In this document: positions 51,705-60,030 of the stretch, piece by piece
How positions within the stretch are numbered: position 1 is the first letter of the stretch
Layout of the letters: the number at the start of each line of letters is the position of its first letter
Assembly: GCF_001854605.1 (NCBI RefSeq)
Contig: NZ_MKJU01000027.1
Span: 193,468 to 257,467, forward strand
From: Pseudoalteromonas amylolytica
GTDB taxonomy: Bacteria; Pseudomonadota; Gammaproteobacteria; Enterobacterales; Alteromonadaceae
Direction: 5' to 3'
DNA: 64,000 bases
Notes under the pieces: generated by a model
The model's input: only the letters and a program-made list of their open reading frames with translations
What the model was told of the DNA's origin: nothing
Databases searched by the model: none
Translations under genes and position numbers: made by a program

Positions 51705-53405
51705 TTAAAAAGTAATGATAGTTGAAACCGCTTCTTCGTCAGCGGTTTGAATCGACATTTTGATAGTACGGTTTTGCCAGTCGATGTCTAACATACCGTA
51801 GTTGCTACCTGATTTATTAATTAAATGACGATTGCTGGTGGTAAGGTTGCTGATACTTGGGCTTACAGTACCCACATAACCCGTTGGGATTTGCGCACCA
51901 CTTGGCGCACAGTTACCCCACTGTCCTTCCACCCCTTTACCATTTTCATCTACTTGGGTGTAGCACCATGGCTTATCGTTATCTCTACTGGTACAGCCTT
52001 GGTAGGTAACACCACCATAGTTAAACGGTAATTTACACTGCTTAGTGTAGCTGCCATCGCCTTTGGTATCAGCGTAGATAGGTAATCTAAGTGGGTTTTC
52101 GATGTGGTATGGCCAATTTTGACCAAAACCAGAGGCAGTGATCTCATACACTGTGGCTTGTTTTCCAAATTCGCTGCTTGCTGGTATATCCTTTTGTAAT
52201 AACTCACCCCAGTGCTGATCTCCTGATAGAAAAATCACGACTTTAGTTTTTCCGTCATTGATTGACTTTTGCACCATGCGTAGTAAGCGCTCACGTTCGC
52301 TGGGCATTTCCGCCCAAGACTCATAACTGGTGCCAGACATCGCTGTTTCGCCCAGCGACTCTATTGCAGCTTTAAACTGTTGGCCATTACCATAAGCACA
52401 GTAACTTGTCATACTGCGGCCTTGATAAAGGGGGGGAAGCACTTGAATGCCACTGGCTATTAACTTGATTTCTGAAGGCTTTGCCAGCTCTTGTTCGAGC
52501 CATTGCCATTGTTGTTCGCCGAGTATAGTACTTTGCTCTCCTTCGCACTGACCATAATTATTAAAGGTTGGTGAGCGAAAGTAACGCGCATCAAGTGTGA
52601 TGACATGAGTTTGTTCATTGTCGCCGCCCAGCATTTTCGCCTCGTAAATACCTGCTTGGCCGTTAAGTCTTGGGTCGTTCTGTGGGACATCGAAATGGCG
52701 CAGATACTCTTTTTGTGCGTTCTCGCGTTCGGGATAGTGCTTACCGTCATTATTCCTACCAAAGTCATGATCATCCCACGTGGCCATCACAGGGATCTGA
52801 GCTTCTAAAAAGGCATGGTAATCAGCATTTTGCTTTTTCTCATTGTATTTTCTGCGCATGCTGCTCATGTCAGTTGTGTCGGCATAGATGTTATCTCCAA
52901 GCCATAGAAACAAGTCTGGTTTTTGGGTGATTAGACGTGCCAACGCTTCTGGCATATCACCTTTAGTTTTAAAGCAAGAACCTAAAGCAACACGATCAAG
53001 GCGCTTGCTCGCTTGTGGATGTGTATGGCTTAGGATTTCAGAGGGCTCAGCAAGGTCGCACTCTTCCCATTCGCTCTCGCTAATATAGCACCATGGTGTG
53101 GTATGATTTCGAGAACTACAGCCATAAAATTGCTCCCCTTGGTAACTTGAAGGTGCACGACACGTTTTACCGCTTTTGGTCTTAAATTGGGGAATGGTCT
53201 CAACTTTTACATTAGCCCAATATGCGCCTTCTTGCGCATCTTTGAGGTAACACCATTGACTACCATCGTTGTTTTTGTTGGTGGTACCTTGGTAGTCTGC
53301 GCCTAAATAGTTAAAACTGTTTTTACACTGATCATAATGCACCTCGCTCTGTGCTAGCGCTAGCGTAGGCAAAAGTGCAATAATTATACTGCTGATTTTA
53401 TTCAT
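51705..53405 (-). CDS. PhoD-type phosphatase with fibronectin type II-like modules
   Basis: Exported protein of 566 residues. After a signal peptide (1-18, 'LALA-QS') come two cysteine modules, about 27-75 and 82-116 ('CRAPSSYQG...YGC...PWCYI...EEC'). The metallophosphatase core has 'LFLWLGDNIYADT', 'TWDDHDFGRNND' and 'LSGDQHWGE' as in PhoD alkaline phosphatases. A third module, 457-499 ('CKLPFNYGGVTYQGCTS', 'KPWCYT', 'QWGNC'), is followed by a beta-rich tail. The modules follow the FN2 pattern C..PF.Y.G..Y..C...WC..C. The ATG at 53405 has AGGAAATG upstream; the longer frame to 53501 lacks a signal peptide. Module identity should be checked. Confidence 0.85.
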   Translation of the reverse strand: MNKISSIIIALLPTLALAQSEVHYDQCKNSFNYLGADYQGTTNKNNDGSQWCYLKDAQEGAYWANVKVETIPQFKTKSGKTCRAPSSYQGEQFYGCSSRNHTTPWCYISESEWEECDLAEPSEILSHTHPQASKRLDRVALGSCFKTKGDMPEALARLITQKPDLFLWLGDNIYADTTDMSSMRRKYNEKKQNADYHAFLEAQIPVMATWDDHDFGRNNDGKHYPERENAQKEYLRHFDVPQNDPRLNGQAGIYEAKMLGGDNEQTHVITLDARYFRSPTFNNYGQCEGEQSTILGEQQWQWLEQELAKPSEIKLIASGIQVLPPLYQGRSMTSYCAYGNGQQFKAAIESLGETAMSGTSYESWAEMPSERERLLRMVQKSINDGKTKVVIFLSGDQHWGELLQKDIPASSEFGKQATVYEITASGFGQNWPYHIENPLRLPIYADTKGDGSYTKQCKLPFNYGGVTYQGCTSRDNDKPWCYTQVDENGKGVEGQWGNCAPSGAQIPTGYVGTVSPSISNLTTSNRHLINKSGSNYGMLDIDWQNRTIKMSIQTADEEAVSTIITF

Positions 53406-53778
53406 GTCATTTCCTAAAGTAAGTAGTGCTTCCTGGTAACGATGGTCGTCCATGCTAGAGGCAAAACATATTAGGGGGTGGGTGTGATAGATTGCTTGCA
53501 AAACTATTTCAACTGCATGACTTTATTCTTAAAAGTTTCATTAAATAACCTAAACTCGAGATAAGTTATATGCGCGGCACTGTATGCCTTAATTTAGTCA
53601 TATTTTTATTTAATTGGCTTGCTCATCTTTGCCATCCCAAGAGCTGGCTAAGTAGGTTGGAGACGGACCAAGAAGCCGCTAGAATAGACAGGTATCTTTC
53701 AAGCAATAGATGCCTTGTCGAATAAACGAATTTTGCTGTGTTACTATCTGTCGTGCGCCTAACAATATAGGAGTAGGT
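53406..53778. other. 373-bp gap, nothing recognised
   Basis: Divergent promoter space for the phosphatase and the coiled-coil protein. A frame from 53710 only extends the next gene upstream without a ribosome site. No RNA or repeat is evident. Confidence 0.5.
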
Positions 53779-54669
53779 ATGTTCAAATCGGCCAGTGTGG
53801 CGTTAATTATTTCAGTACTAGCCTTGGTTGTTTCTTTATATGGTGTTTTTAATCGCCCACAGCAGGTTGAGAGTGTGTTTATGGAAGATACTTTGCAAAG
53901 TGGTATCGAGCGTCAACAGCTGTCTCAGTCAGACACCATTGTTAGTCTTAATGCGCAGATATCGCAGTTGGAAGCGAGATTACAGATGCTGGAAAGCCGT
54001 GATGGCTCCGATATGAATATGGCGCCCCGAGATAACTTTGAACAAGCTGTGTTGAATGTCATTGAACAGCAACAAGCGCGAGAACGCGAAGAAATGCGCA
54101 GCAAAGACCCCGCTTACGCATTTTATGAAAGCTTACCTCAAGACTATGAAATAAAGCTCAAAACAGACCCTGATTATGCGCAGCAAGTAAATAGAGAATT
54201 AAACGCGAAAGTACTAGATAGCAGTTTACCAGCGTTAGAGAGACTCTCAGCAATGGGACAACTTCAGATGAATATGTATGTGCTCAACAAAACTCAAATG
54301 AACGACTATAGCTTTGAAACTGTGGATGCAATATTAAAAATTGCTCAGCAAAGCAGTGACGAAAAGCTCAAAGTACAAGCGCTTGAAGTGATTGCTGGCA
54401 CACCTCTCACAGACGCGAGGGTAGCGGATAGTTTTGTATCGATCGTTGAGCGGGAAGAAAATGATTATTTGCGAAGCATGGCCGCCGATGGTTTGATGCT
54501 GCAGTATTACCAGTCAAAAAATAAGCAGCCTGATCTAAACCGTCGCGTGGCACAGCAAATACTCGCGCTCTACAACCATGGCGATCAAAAGCTTAAAAGT
54601 CTGATGAAAAACCATATGTTCAGCGACGATATGCTCAATGAATTAAACGAGTTACTCGACAATGGATAG
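53779..54669 (+). CDS. Membrane-anchored coiled-coil protein with helical repeats
   Basis: Protein of 296 residues with an N-terminal membrane anchor or uncleaved signal ('VALIISVLALVVSLYGVF'), a coiled coil (about 50-85, 'IVSLNAQISQLEARLQMLES'), and a helical C-terminal part (about 150-290) that resembles HEAT-like repeats ('LKVQALEVIAGTPLTDARVADSFVSIV', 'DYLRSMAADGLMLQYY'). I do not recognise a named family. It probably faces the periplasm. The ATG at 53779 has GGAGTAGG upstream, better than 53710. Confidence 0.7.
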   Translation: MFKSASVALIISVLALVVSLYGVFNRPQQVESVFMEDTLQSGIERQQLSQSDTIVSLNAQISQLEARLQMLESRDGSDMNMAPRDNFEQAVLNVIEQQQAREREEMRSKDPAYAFYESLPQDYEIKLKTDPDYAQQVNRELNAKVLDSSLPALERLSAMGQLQMNMYVLNKTQMNDYSFETVDAILKIAQQSSDEKLKVQALEVIAGTPLTDARVADSFVSIVEREENDYLRSMAADGLMLQYYQSKNKQPDLNRRVAQQILALYNHGDQKLKSLMKNHMFSDDMLNELNELLDNG

Positions 54670-54677
54670 TTTTATGG

Positions 54678-54697
54678 AAAGTGCCTAGTGGCACTTT
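54678..54697. terminator. Terminator between convergent genes
   Basis: AAAGTGCC, loop TAGT, GGCACTTT and a short T-rich tail. It lies between the coiled-coil gene and the convergent DUF2986 gene and may serve both. Confidence 0.75.
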
Positions 54698-54700
54698 TAT

Positions 54701-54898
54701 CTAATCCTCACGAAGTGACTCCGAGGTTGCGTCTGACGCGCCACTTACAGTAGATGTAGTTTGGGCTGCTTGTTCCTCTTCTAGCGCAGCACGTTGCGCC
54801 TTTGAAATATAGCGAGGTTTATTGCTTTTATGCAGTTTTGCATTGGCTCGCTTATCTTTCTTTTTCAGCGTTTCGTAAATCTTCTTTTTGCGATTCAT
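54701..54898 (-). CDS. DUF2986 family small basic protein
   Basis: Protein of 65 residues with a strongly basic N-terminal half ('MNRKKKIYETLKKKDKRANAKLHKS', 'KPRYISKAQRAALEEEQ') matching DUF2986, and a Ser/Thr-rich tail. No membrane segment. The family is limited to gammaproteobacteria; function is unknown, and the charge suggests RNA or ribosome binding. Start ATG is clear with AGAGAG upstream. Confidence 0.8.
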   Translation of the reverse strand: MNRKKKIYETLKKKDKRANAKLHKSNKPRYISKAQRAALEEEQAAQTTSTVSGASDATSESLRED

Positions 54899-55161
54899 AA
54901 TATCTCTCTTTTCGACGGCTGTATTTTACACTCAAAGCCCATAAAACAAAAATGATTTGCTCATGCCATCATTAAGATATAAGGGTCCTTTTTTTGGGTA
55001 AAAAAGTGTACTTTTTGTATCTTTTTTTGGGTTTATAACTGGTTGTTTTATAATATTTTGTTAATTTATTAATTGACAGCGGTGTCTTTTTTGTTGCGCA
55101 TTCGTTATCTCAGTGTTATGTTTTAGTTCCCTTTTTGGGGAGTGGCATGTGGAGGAATGTA

Positions 55162-56967
55162 ATGAATAACAACAAGAGTTTATTAGCGCTTGCCGTGGTG
55201 GCAGCGACTGGCTCGGTGTATGCAAATACATCGCCAGATCAAGATCTTATTAAGCGAGATCCACTGACTTTTCAGCAGTGGCATCTACAAAATACGGGCC
55301 AAACAGGGTTCTCATTATCGGCGGGTAAAGTGGGTGAAGATCTCAACTTGGACTTTGCGGATCGTATGGGTATCAAAGGTCGTGGTATTACTGTTTCTGT
55401 TATTGATACAGGGGTTGAAATTTCACACCCTGATTTGAAAAACAATGTTGTACCAGGTTCACGAAATCTGATTGATGGCAGTGATTATCCAGTGGATACT
55501 CATGGTCATGGTACAGCTGTTGCTGGTTTGATAGCGGCTGAAGAAGGCAATAATTTAGGAGGGCGGGGTGTAGCACCTTATGCCAACTTGATTGGTTTTA
55601 ACTATTTGAGTGAGCAATCATTGGCATCTTGGATGGTGTCACACGGCTTGAGCGAAGATTTCAGAGTGCTTGACCGCTTTACCGATCCTCGGGTATTTAA
55701 CCAAAGTTATGGTAGTACTCCGTCTTCACCACCAAACGGTGATCTGAGTTTAGACCCAGAATATGCCTTGGTTGAACAAGTGATGCGAGATATTTCACTT
55801 GACAGTCATTGGGGACGAGGTGCTGCGTATGTAAAATCTGCGGGTAACTCATTCCGCTATTACAATACATATATTCAAGGTATACCGTTTTATGTTATTC
55901 CGTATGAAAACAATGAGTTCTTCAACAATAATGGATTGCCTTTTCACAATGCAAATATCGAGTTAGGTAACACATTATTTTGGAATTTAGTGGTTTCATC
56001 ACTGAATGCTGATGGTCACTTGTCTTCTTATTCATCGGCCGGTGCTAACATCTTTTTATCGGCACCTGGTGGGGAATATGGTCAGGACAAACCAGCGATG
56101 GTCACAGTTGATTTAACTGGTTGTGAGCAAGGGATGAATGTTACGGGCATACATAAGAATGCGCTACATGGTGGCTCACAACTTGATCCAAATTGTGATT
56201 TTACAGGTGTGATGAACGGTACCTCTTCAGCGGGTCCGAATGTTGCTGGTGCGGTGGCGACGGTGATGTCTGCAAACCCAGCGCTTGATGCCAGAACGGT
56301 ACGTCATATTCTGGCCTCTACCGCTCGCAAAGTTGACCCACAACATCAAGGTGTGAGTCTTGATTTTGAAACTGCAAGTGGAGAAACCGTCACATATGAT
56401 GCCGTACCTGGTTGGCAAACCAACGCAGCAGGTTATCACTTTCACAGCTTCTATGGTCTTGGTGCCGTTAACGTCGATGATGCGGTATACAAAGCCTTGT
56501 TTACAGGTGCTTCTTTACCACAGCTGCAAATTACACCGTGGCAGAAGCAAACAGCAGGCGTTACGGTTCCAGATGCAAGTCTAGTTGGTGCACAAAGCAC
56601 TATGGGAATTGACCAAAACCTAACCATTGAAGCGGTGCAACTTAAGTTAAATCTGGATCATGAACGTCTTCGTGATATTGCCATTGAACTGACTTCACCA
56701 TCGGGTACACGCAGCGTGATGATGAGTGCTCGCACAGGCTTTTTAGATGGCACTGACGGCGGCTATACGGATACTGTGATGTTGAGCCATCAATTTTACG
56801 GTGAGAAGTCACAAGGTAATTGGACACTCAAGGTGCTTGATACAGATAAAGGTACTAGCAGTACTTTGATCTATAACCCAGAGATTGGCTTGTTTGCGAC
56901 TAATCGTACTAACAATACAGTTGATGGCGTGCTTAAAGACTGGTCACTGCGTATTTACGGACATTAA
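55162..56967 (+). CDS. Secreted S8 kexin-like serine protease with P domain
   Basis: Subtilisin-family protease of 601 residues. A signal peptide (about 1-23, 'SVYA-NT') is followed directly by the catalytic domain start 'DPLTFQQWHLQNTGQ'. The triad is D82 ('VIDTGVEISHPD'), H114 ('THGHGT') and S355 ('NGTSSAGP'), with an oxyanion Asn in 'SAGNS'. A P domain fills about 455-601. Kexin-like enzymes normally have an N-terminal propeptide, which is missing here. The next gene, 11 bp on, encodes an inhibitor-like exported protein, as in the ASP protease/ORF2 pair of Aeromonas sobria. Ribosome site GGAGGAATGTA is strong. Confidence 0.93.
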   Translation: MNNNKSLLALAVVAATGSVYANTSPDQDLIKRDPLTFQQWHLQNTGQTGFSLSAGKVGEDLNLDFADRMGIKGRGITVSVIDTGVEISHPDLKNNVVPGSRNLIDGSDYPVDTHGHGTAVAGLIAAEEGNNLGGRGVAPYANLIGFNYLSEQSLASWMVSHGLSEDFRVLDRFTDPRVFNQSYGSTPSSPPNGDLSLDPEYALVEQVMRDISLDSHWGRGAAYVKSAGNSFRYYNTYIQGIPFYVIPYENNEFFNNNGLPFHNANIELGNTLFWNLVVSSLNADGHLSSYSSAGANIFLSAPGGEYGQDKPAMVTVDLTGCEQGMNVTGIHKNALHGGSQLDPNCDFTGVMNGTSSAGPNVAGAVATVMSANPALDARTVRHILASTARKVDPQHQGVSLDFETASGETVTYDAVPGWQTNAAGYHFHSFYGLGAVNVDDAVYKALFTGASLPQLQITPWQKQTAGVTVPDASLVGAQSTMGIDQNLTIEAVQLKLNLDHERLRDIAIELTSPSGTRSVMMSARTGFLDGTDGGYTDTVMLSHQFYGEKSQGNWTLKVLDTDKGTSSTLIYNPEIGLFATNRTNNTVDGVLKDWSLRIYGH

Positions 56968-56977
56968 GGAGTAGATA

Positions 56978-57406
56978 ATGAAAAAATTACTTATGTTAGT
57001 AGCGCTGAGCACATCTAGTGCTGTATTGGCAAATAACCCTGTATCTGTTAATGAGCTGCAACAGCTACAAATTAAAGATGTCAGTCAATTGCCATCATCT
57101 GGTTTTACCCAAACAAATGAGCTAAATGGTGCTCAATCAGTTAGAAAAGACCAAGTGATCATTGGTGAGAATGGTTTAAATGCCTATCAGGCAACAGGTG
57201 AAGTATTAATTCAACTGGCCGCATTCGCTGATGCTGATGAAGTAGCAAAAGCGCATGGTTTGACTCTGACTCAGGCGTATAAGTCTTTCTATGTGGTGAC
57301 CTCAAAGCAAGACAACTTGGCGCAAGTGCTGGCTGCTTTGCAACAAGATGGCACTGTGGTTTCAGCAAGTTTGGGCCTCAAAGATTTGGGCGTGAAAGTA
57401 AACTGA
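56978..57406 (+). CDS. Probable dedicated chaperone/propeptide-like partner of the S8 protease
   Basis: Exported protein of 142 residues (signal peptide about 1-18, 'AVLA-NN'). The C-terminal 75 residues ('GEVLIQLAAFADADEVAKAHGLTL', 'AYKSFYVVTS', 'LAQVLAALQQDGTVVSASL') look like the ferredoxin-like fold of subtilisin propeptides/I9 inhibitors. It starts 11 bp behind the protease gene with AAGGAG upstream. In A. sobria, a downstream protein of similar size is needed for folding of the ASP protease. I infer that this protein supplies the missing propeptide function in trans. Confidence 0.75.
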   Translation: MKKLLMLVALSTSSAVLANNPVSVNELQQLQIKDVSQLPSSGFTQTNELNGAQSVRKDQVIIGENGLNAYQATGEVLIQLAAFADADEVAKAHGLTLTQAYKSFYVVTSKQDNLAQVLAALQQDGTVVSASLGLKDLGVKVN

Positions 57407-57560
57407 TTTATTAGCAATGAGTGGCTGGTATACGGATATGCGGCCACTACTTTCTTAACGCCATTTTGTAAATTGAAGATGAGGCGTAAACAGGTGTTAT
57501 TTTTATATTTATGCTTGAATAATAGCGTTAGGTAAGTGAATTAGGTGGAAAGTATCAAGA

Positions 57561-57588
57561 GAGTAATACAAGTGTATTACTCCTTTTT
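57561..57588 (+). terminator. Terminator after the protease operon
   Basis: GAGTAATAC pairs perfectly with GTATTACTC around AAGT, then CCTTTTT. It lies about 155 bases after the chaperone stop and 10 bases before the end of the convergent precursor-peptide gene. Confidence 0.85.
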
Positions 57589-57597
57589 ATCGGTAGA

Positions 57598-57789
57598 TTA
57601 ACAGTCTTGTGTGTTGCAATACTGTGTACACATTCTTGTGTAGTCACCACAAAAGTATGGGTCCGTTTTACAGCGATCTGTATCTGGCTCCAGTACACCG
57701 CCGGCAACATTTGGTGTCAATTTTTTAGAAAGTATATTTTTATCTGAAGATAATGTTTTTAGTTTCTTTTTGTTGATTGATAATTTCAT
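57598..57789 (-). CDS. Cysteine-rich RiPP-like precursor peptide with Gly-Gly leader
   Basis: Peptide of 63 residues. The leader 'MKLSINKKKLKTLSSDKN' and 'LTPNVAGG' has the KKLKxLS basic start and the double glycine at G30-G31 used as a cleavage site. The core, 32 residues after GG, has five cysteines: the sequence runs VLEPDTDRC..., C in 'YFCGDY', 'RMCTQYC' and 'TQDC'. That pattern suggests disulfide- or thioether-crosslinked product. AAGGAC lies before the ATG. It resembles the leader at 46290 and is a single gene; no maturation enzyme or peptidase exporter lies nearby. Confidence 0.65.
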   Translation of the reverse strand: MKLSINKKKLKTLSSDKNILSKKLTPNVAGGVLEPDTDRCKTDPYFCGDYTRMCTQYCNTQDC

Positions 57790-58628
57790 TTTATAGTCCT
57801 TATTATTTATTGCTCGTAGAGCTTATTGTTATAAAAAGTTGAGGTTTATTTTCCCTTAACTTGTAGTGGCCTTTAAGCCAAATTACTTTTGATGTAAATT
57901 TCGGGAGTTTATTTATTTCTCTAGCTTTTAAAGTTTTTATTTTTGGAGAAATAAAAAGTTGTAGCCAATTTTTTTGACTAAGAATAGAAAAGAGGTGTTC
58001 AGGTTAAAAACGCAAGCCTCTGTCATCCTAACGAGTAGTTTAATCAAGCTAATAACTCCTTTTAATTAGTTATATACTTTTTATCAGTTTGTTTCTTATT
58101 GTTCAATAGTTATTTTCATTTTTTACCTTTCGCTAATGACCCCCCCCAAACATTTCTAGCTATTGGTGGTTGCATTTTTGTTTATTTTGTTTTTTCAAAC
58201 GCTTACTTTTTTGTGGCTACAGCTTGATAAAGATAACATGTTCAGTGACCTAAAGTGACAGCGCTAAGTGAGTAGTCGTCTTATCATTGTTATTTTTATA
58301 AAAACAGTTCTCGGTTATTCTGCGTAGGTCAAACGCGCTGAGTATAAAATTATTTATAACCTGTACCTATGACCATTTCAATGAGTGGTAGGCACTATGT
58401 GTTGTTTAAAATGCCGATGGAATATGAAAGGGCGGACTAATAAAGTTATAAAAATTATTTTTGTTAAAGCGCTGAACTCACCACTTGAATAGTGAGGGGC
58501 ACTATCACTCTCTTTGAAACCTAATTTCAGTTCTTTAGTTTATGAGGGGCTATTCTCTTAATACTCTGTTTATTTTCTTGTGTTATGCTGTGATTTATTC
58601 TTAATTAACAATTGCTTAGTATTTGTGT
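57790..58628. other. 839-bp AT-rich gap, nothing recognised
   Basis: The left edge holds the promoter of the precursor peptide. Otherwise there are only very short frames, a C8 run near 58141, and no clear RNA or repeat. It is the longest gene-free stretch in the window. Confidence 0.5.
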
Positions 58629-59819
58629 ATGTCGTTGTATAAAGTGTTTTTCAGTCTCTGCTTATCATTGATTTTTACTGTCTCTTTACCTGCAAAATCA
58701 GCGCAATCCATAACACCTGTGACAATTGTTCAAACTATAAAAGATGGGGTAGGTAAGTATGATGGGTTGGACAACCCCAGACAAATCAAATTATCGAAAG
58801 ATAGAAACACAGCTTATGTGTTAAGTGGAGACGATAATTCGCTGTCGGTATTTAACATTAATCACAAGCAAGCGCTATCACAAAGTTACCTTGTTAAAAG
58901 TAACAAACAAGCGGGTATTTACTTAGAAGGCGCTTCGAGCTTAGCGGTGTTGGATGATAGTAACCGTTTGGCTGTGGTCAGTTTTTATAATGGCGCACTC
59001 ACATTATTTGCGCAAAATGACATCCAGCCATTAACACCTTTAACAGTGATCAGCTACCACTTAGCGCCAACGCTAGTTTTTAAAAGTACAGACTCCTTGG
59101 CAGACAAAGATAACTTTGGTTTATTGGGCGCGTGGGATATAGCAAAAAGCCGCGATGATAAACAGTTGTTTGTTGCCAGTTACAAAAGTGACGCGATAGC
59201 GATTTTTAACATCACCAGTGATGGGGTTAAGTTCGCCCATAAAGTGCATAAGTTGGCAAAACAACCAAAGGGGTTGGGCAATCCCGTTGGCATTGCTGTG
59301 TCAAATGCAAACGATAGGATGTTTATACTTGGATATGAGGGAAATATTCTCACCGTCTACCATAAAGACACGCATGGTCAGCTGACATTCAAACAGCAGC
59401 TGGAAAACACGCCAACACAACCAAGGTTGTTCAATAAACCGCAAAAGTTACTGTTATCGGCAAATGCAAAAATGGTCTATGTTGCCAATTCCGCGGGGTC
59501 ATCAATTTCAGTTTTTTCTCTTAAAAATGATGCGTATACCTTTATTCAATCGGTCTTTCATGAAGACTTAAATGGAGCTGGCAGCTTATTGCTGTCTCAC
59601 GATGGTAAACGACTCTATGCAGCAGGTGAGCAAGATACTGGTTTTGTCCAGTTTAATGTTGAGCCGGATGGCTCGTTGCACTTTGCAAACCGTTATAATT
59701 CAAAAGAGCAGACTATTCACAGCGTTTCTTCAATGGTGGAACTGTTGAACGATAAGTTACTGGTAATGGTTTCAGCCAAGGCAGATGCGCTACATGTTGT
59801 TGAGTTGCCAAAGCAATGA
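58629..59819 (+). CDS. Exported beta-propeller protein (lactonase-like fold)
   Basis: Exported protein of 396 residues: signal peptide (about 1-24), then repeated blades such as 'PRQIKLSKDRNTAYVLSGDDNSLSVFNI', 'KSRDDKQLFVASYKSDAIAIFNI' and 'LLLSANAKMVYVANSAGSSISVFSL'. This is the seven-bladed 6-phosphogluconolactonase-like propeller. No catalytic residues can be assigned, so it may be structural or binding. The ATG at 58629 is used; a TTG start two codons earlier is also possible. It appears to be a single gene. Confidence 0.8.
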   Translation: MSLYKVFFSLCLSLIFTVSLPAKSAQSITPVTIVQTIKDGVGKYDGLDNPRQIKLSKDRNTAYVLSGDDNSLSVFNINHKQALSQSYLVKSNKQAGIYLEGASSLAVLDDSNRLAVVSFYNGALTLFAQNDIQPLTPLTVISYHLAPTLVFKSTDSLADKDNFGLLGAWDIAKSRDDKQLFVASYKSDAIAIFNITSDGVKFAHKVHKLAKQPKGLGNPVGIAVSNANDRMFILGYEGNILTVYHKDTHGQLTFKQQLENTPTQPRLFNKPQKLLLSANAKMVYVANSAGSSISVFSLKNDAYTFIQSVFHEDLNGAGSLLLSHDGKRLYAAGEQDTGFVQFNVEPDGSLHFANRYNSKEQTIHSVSSMVELLNDKLLVMVSAKADALHVVELPKQ

Positions 59820-60030
59820 CGCCACAAGTTAGCAGTTTTACACACCCTTGATATTGTACAGCAGCGACGTTGGTAAAATTGGTTAAACGACTCAATTAAG
59901 CGTCGTTCAACGTATTACACTGTATATTGTAAGCAAAAAATGGTATTGAGCTTGTATTAATAATAATAAAAAACCAGATACCTATTACACTAAATGGGTT
60001 GCCTTTTTCCCGTTACCAATGGAGTTTGTC

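Noticed and set aside
54980..55040. T-run repeats before the S8 protease gene as tandem regulatory repeats
   Set aside because: The two TTTTTTTGGG copies are low-complexity sequence in an AT-rich promoter region and are not convincing as sites.
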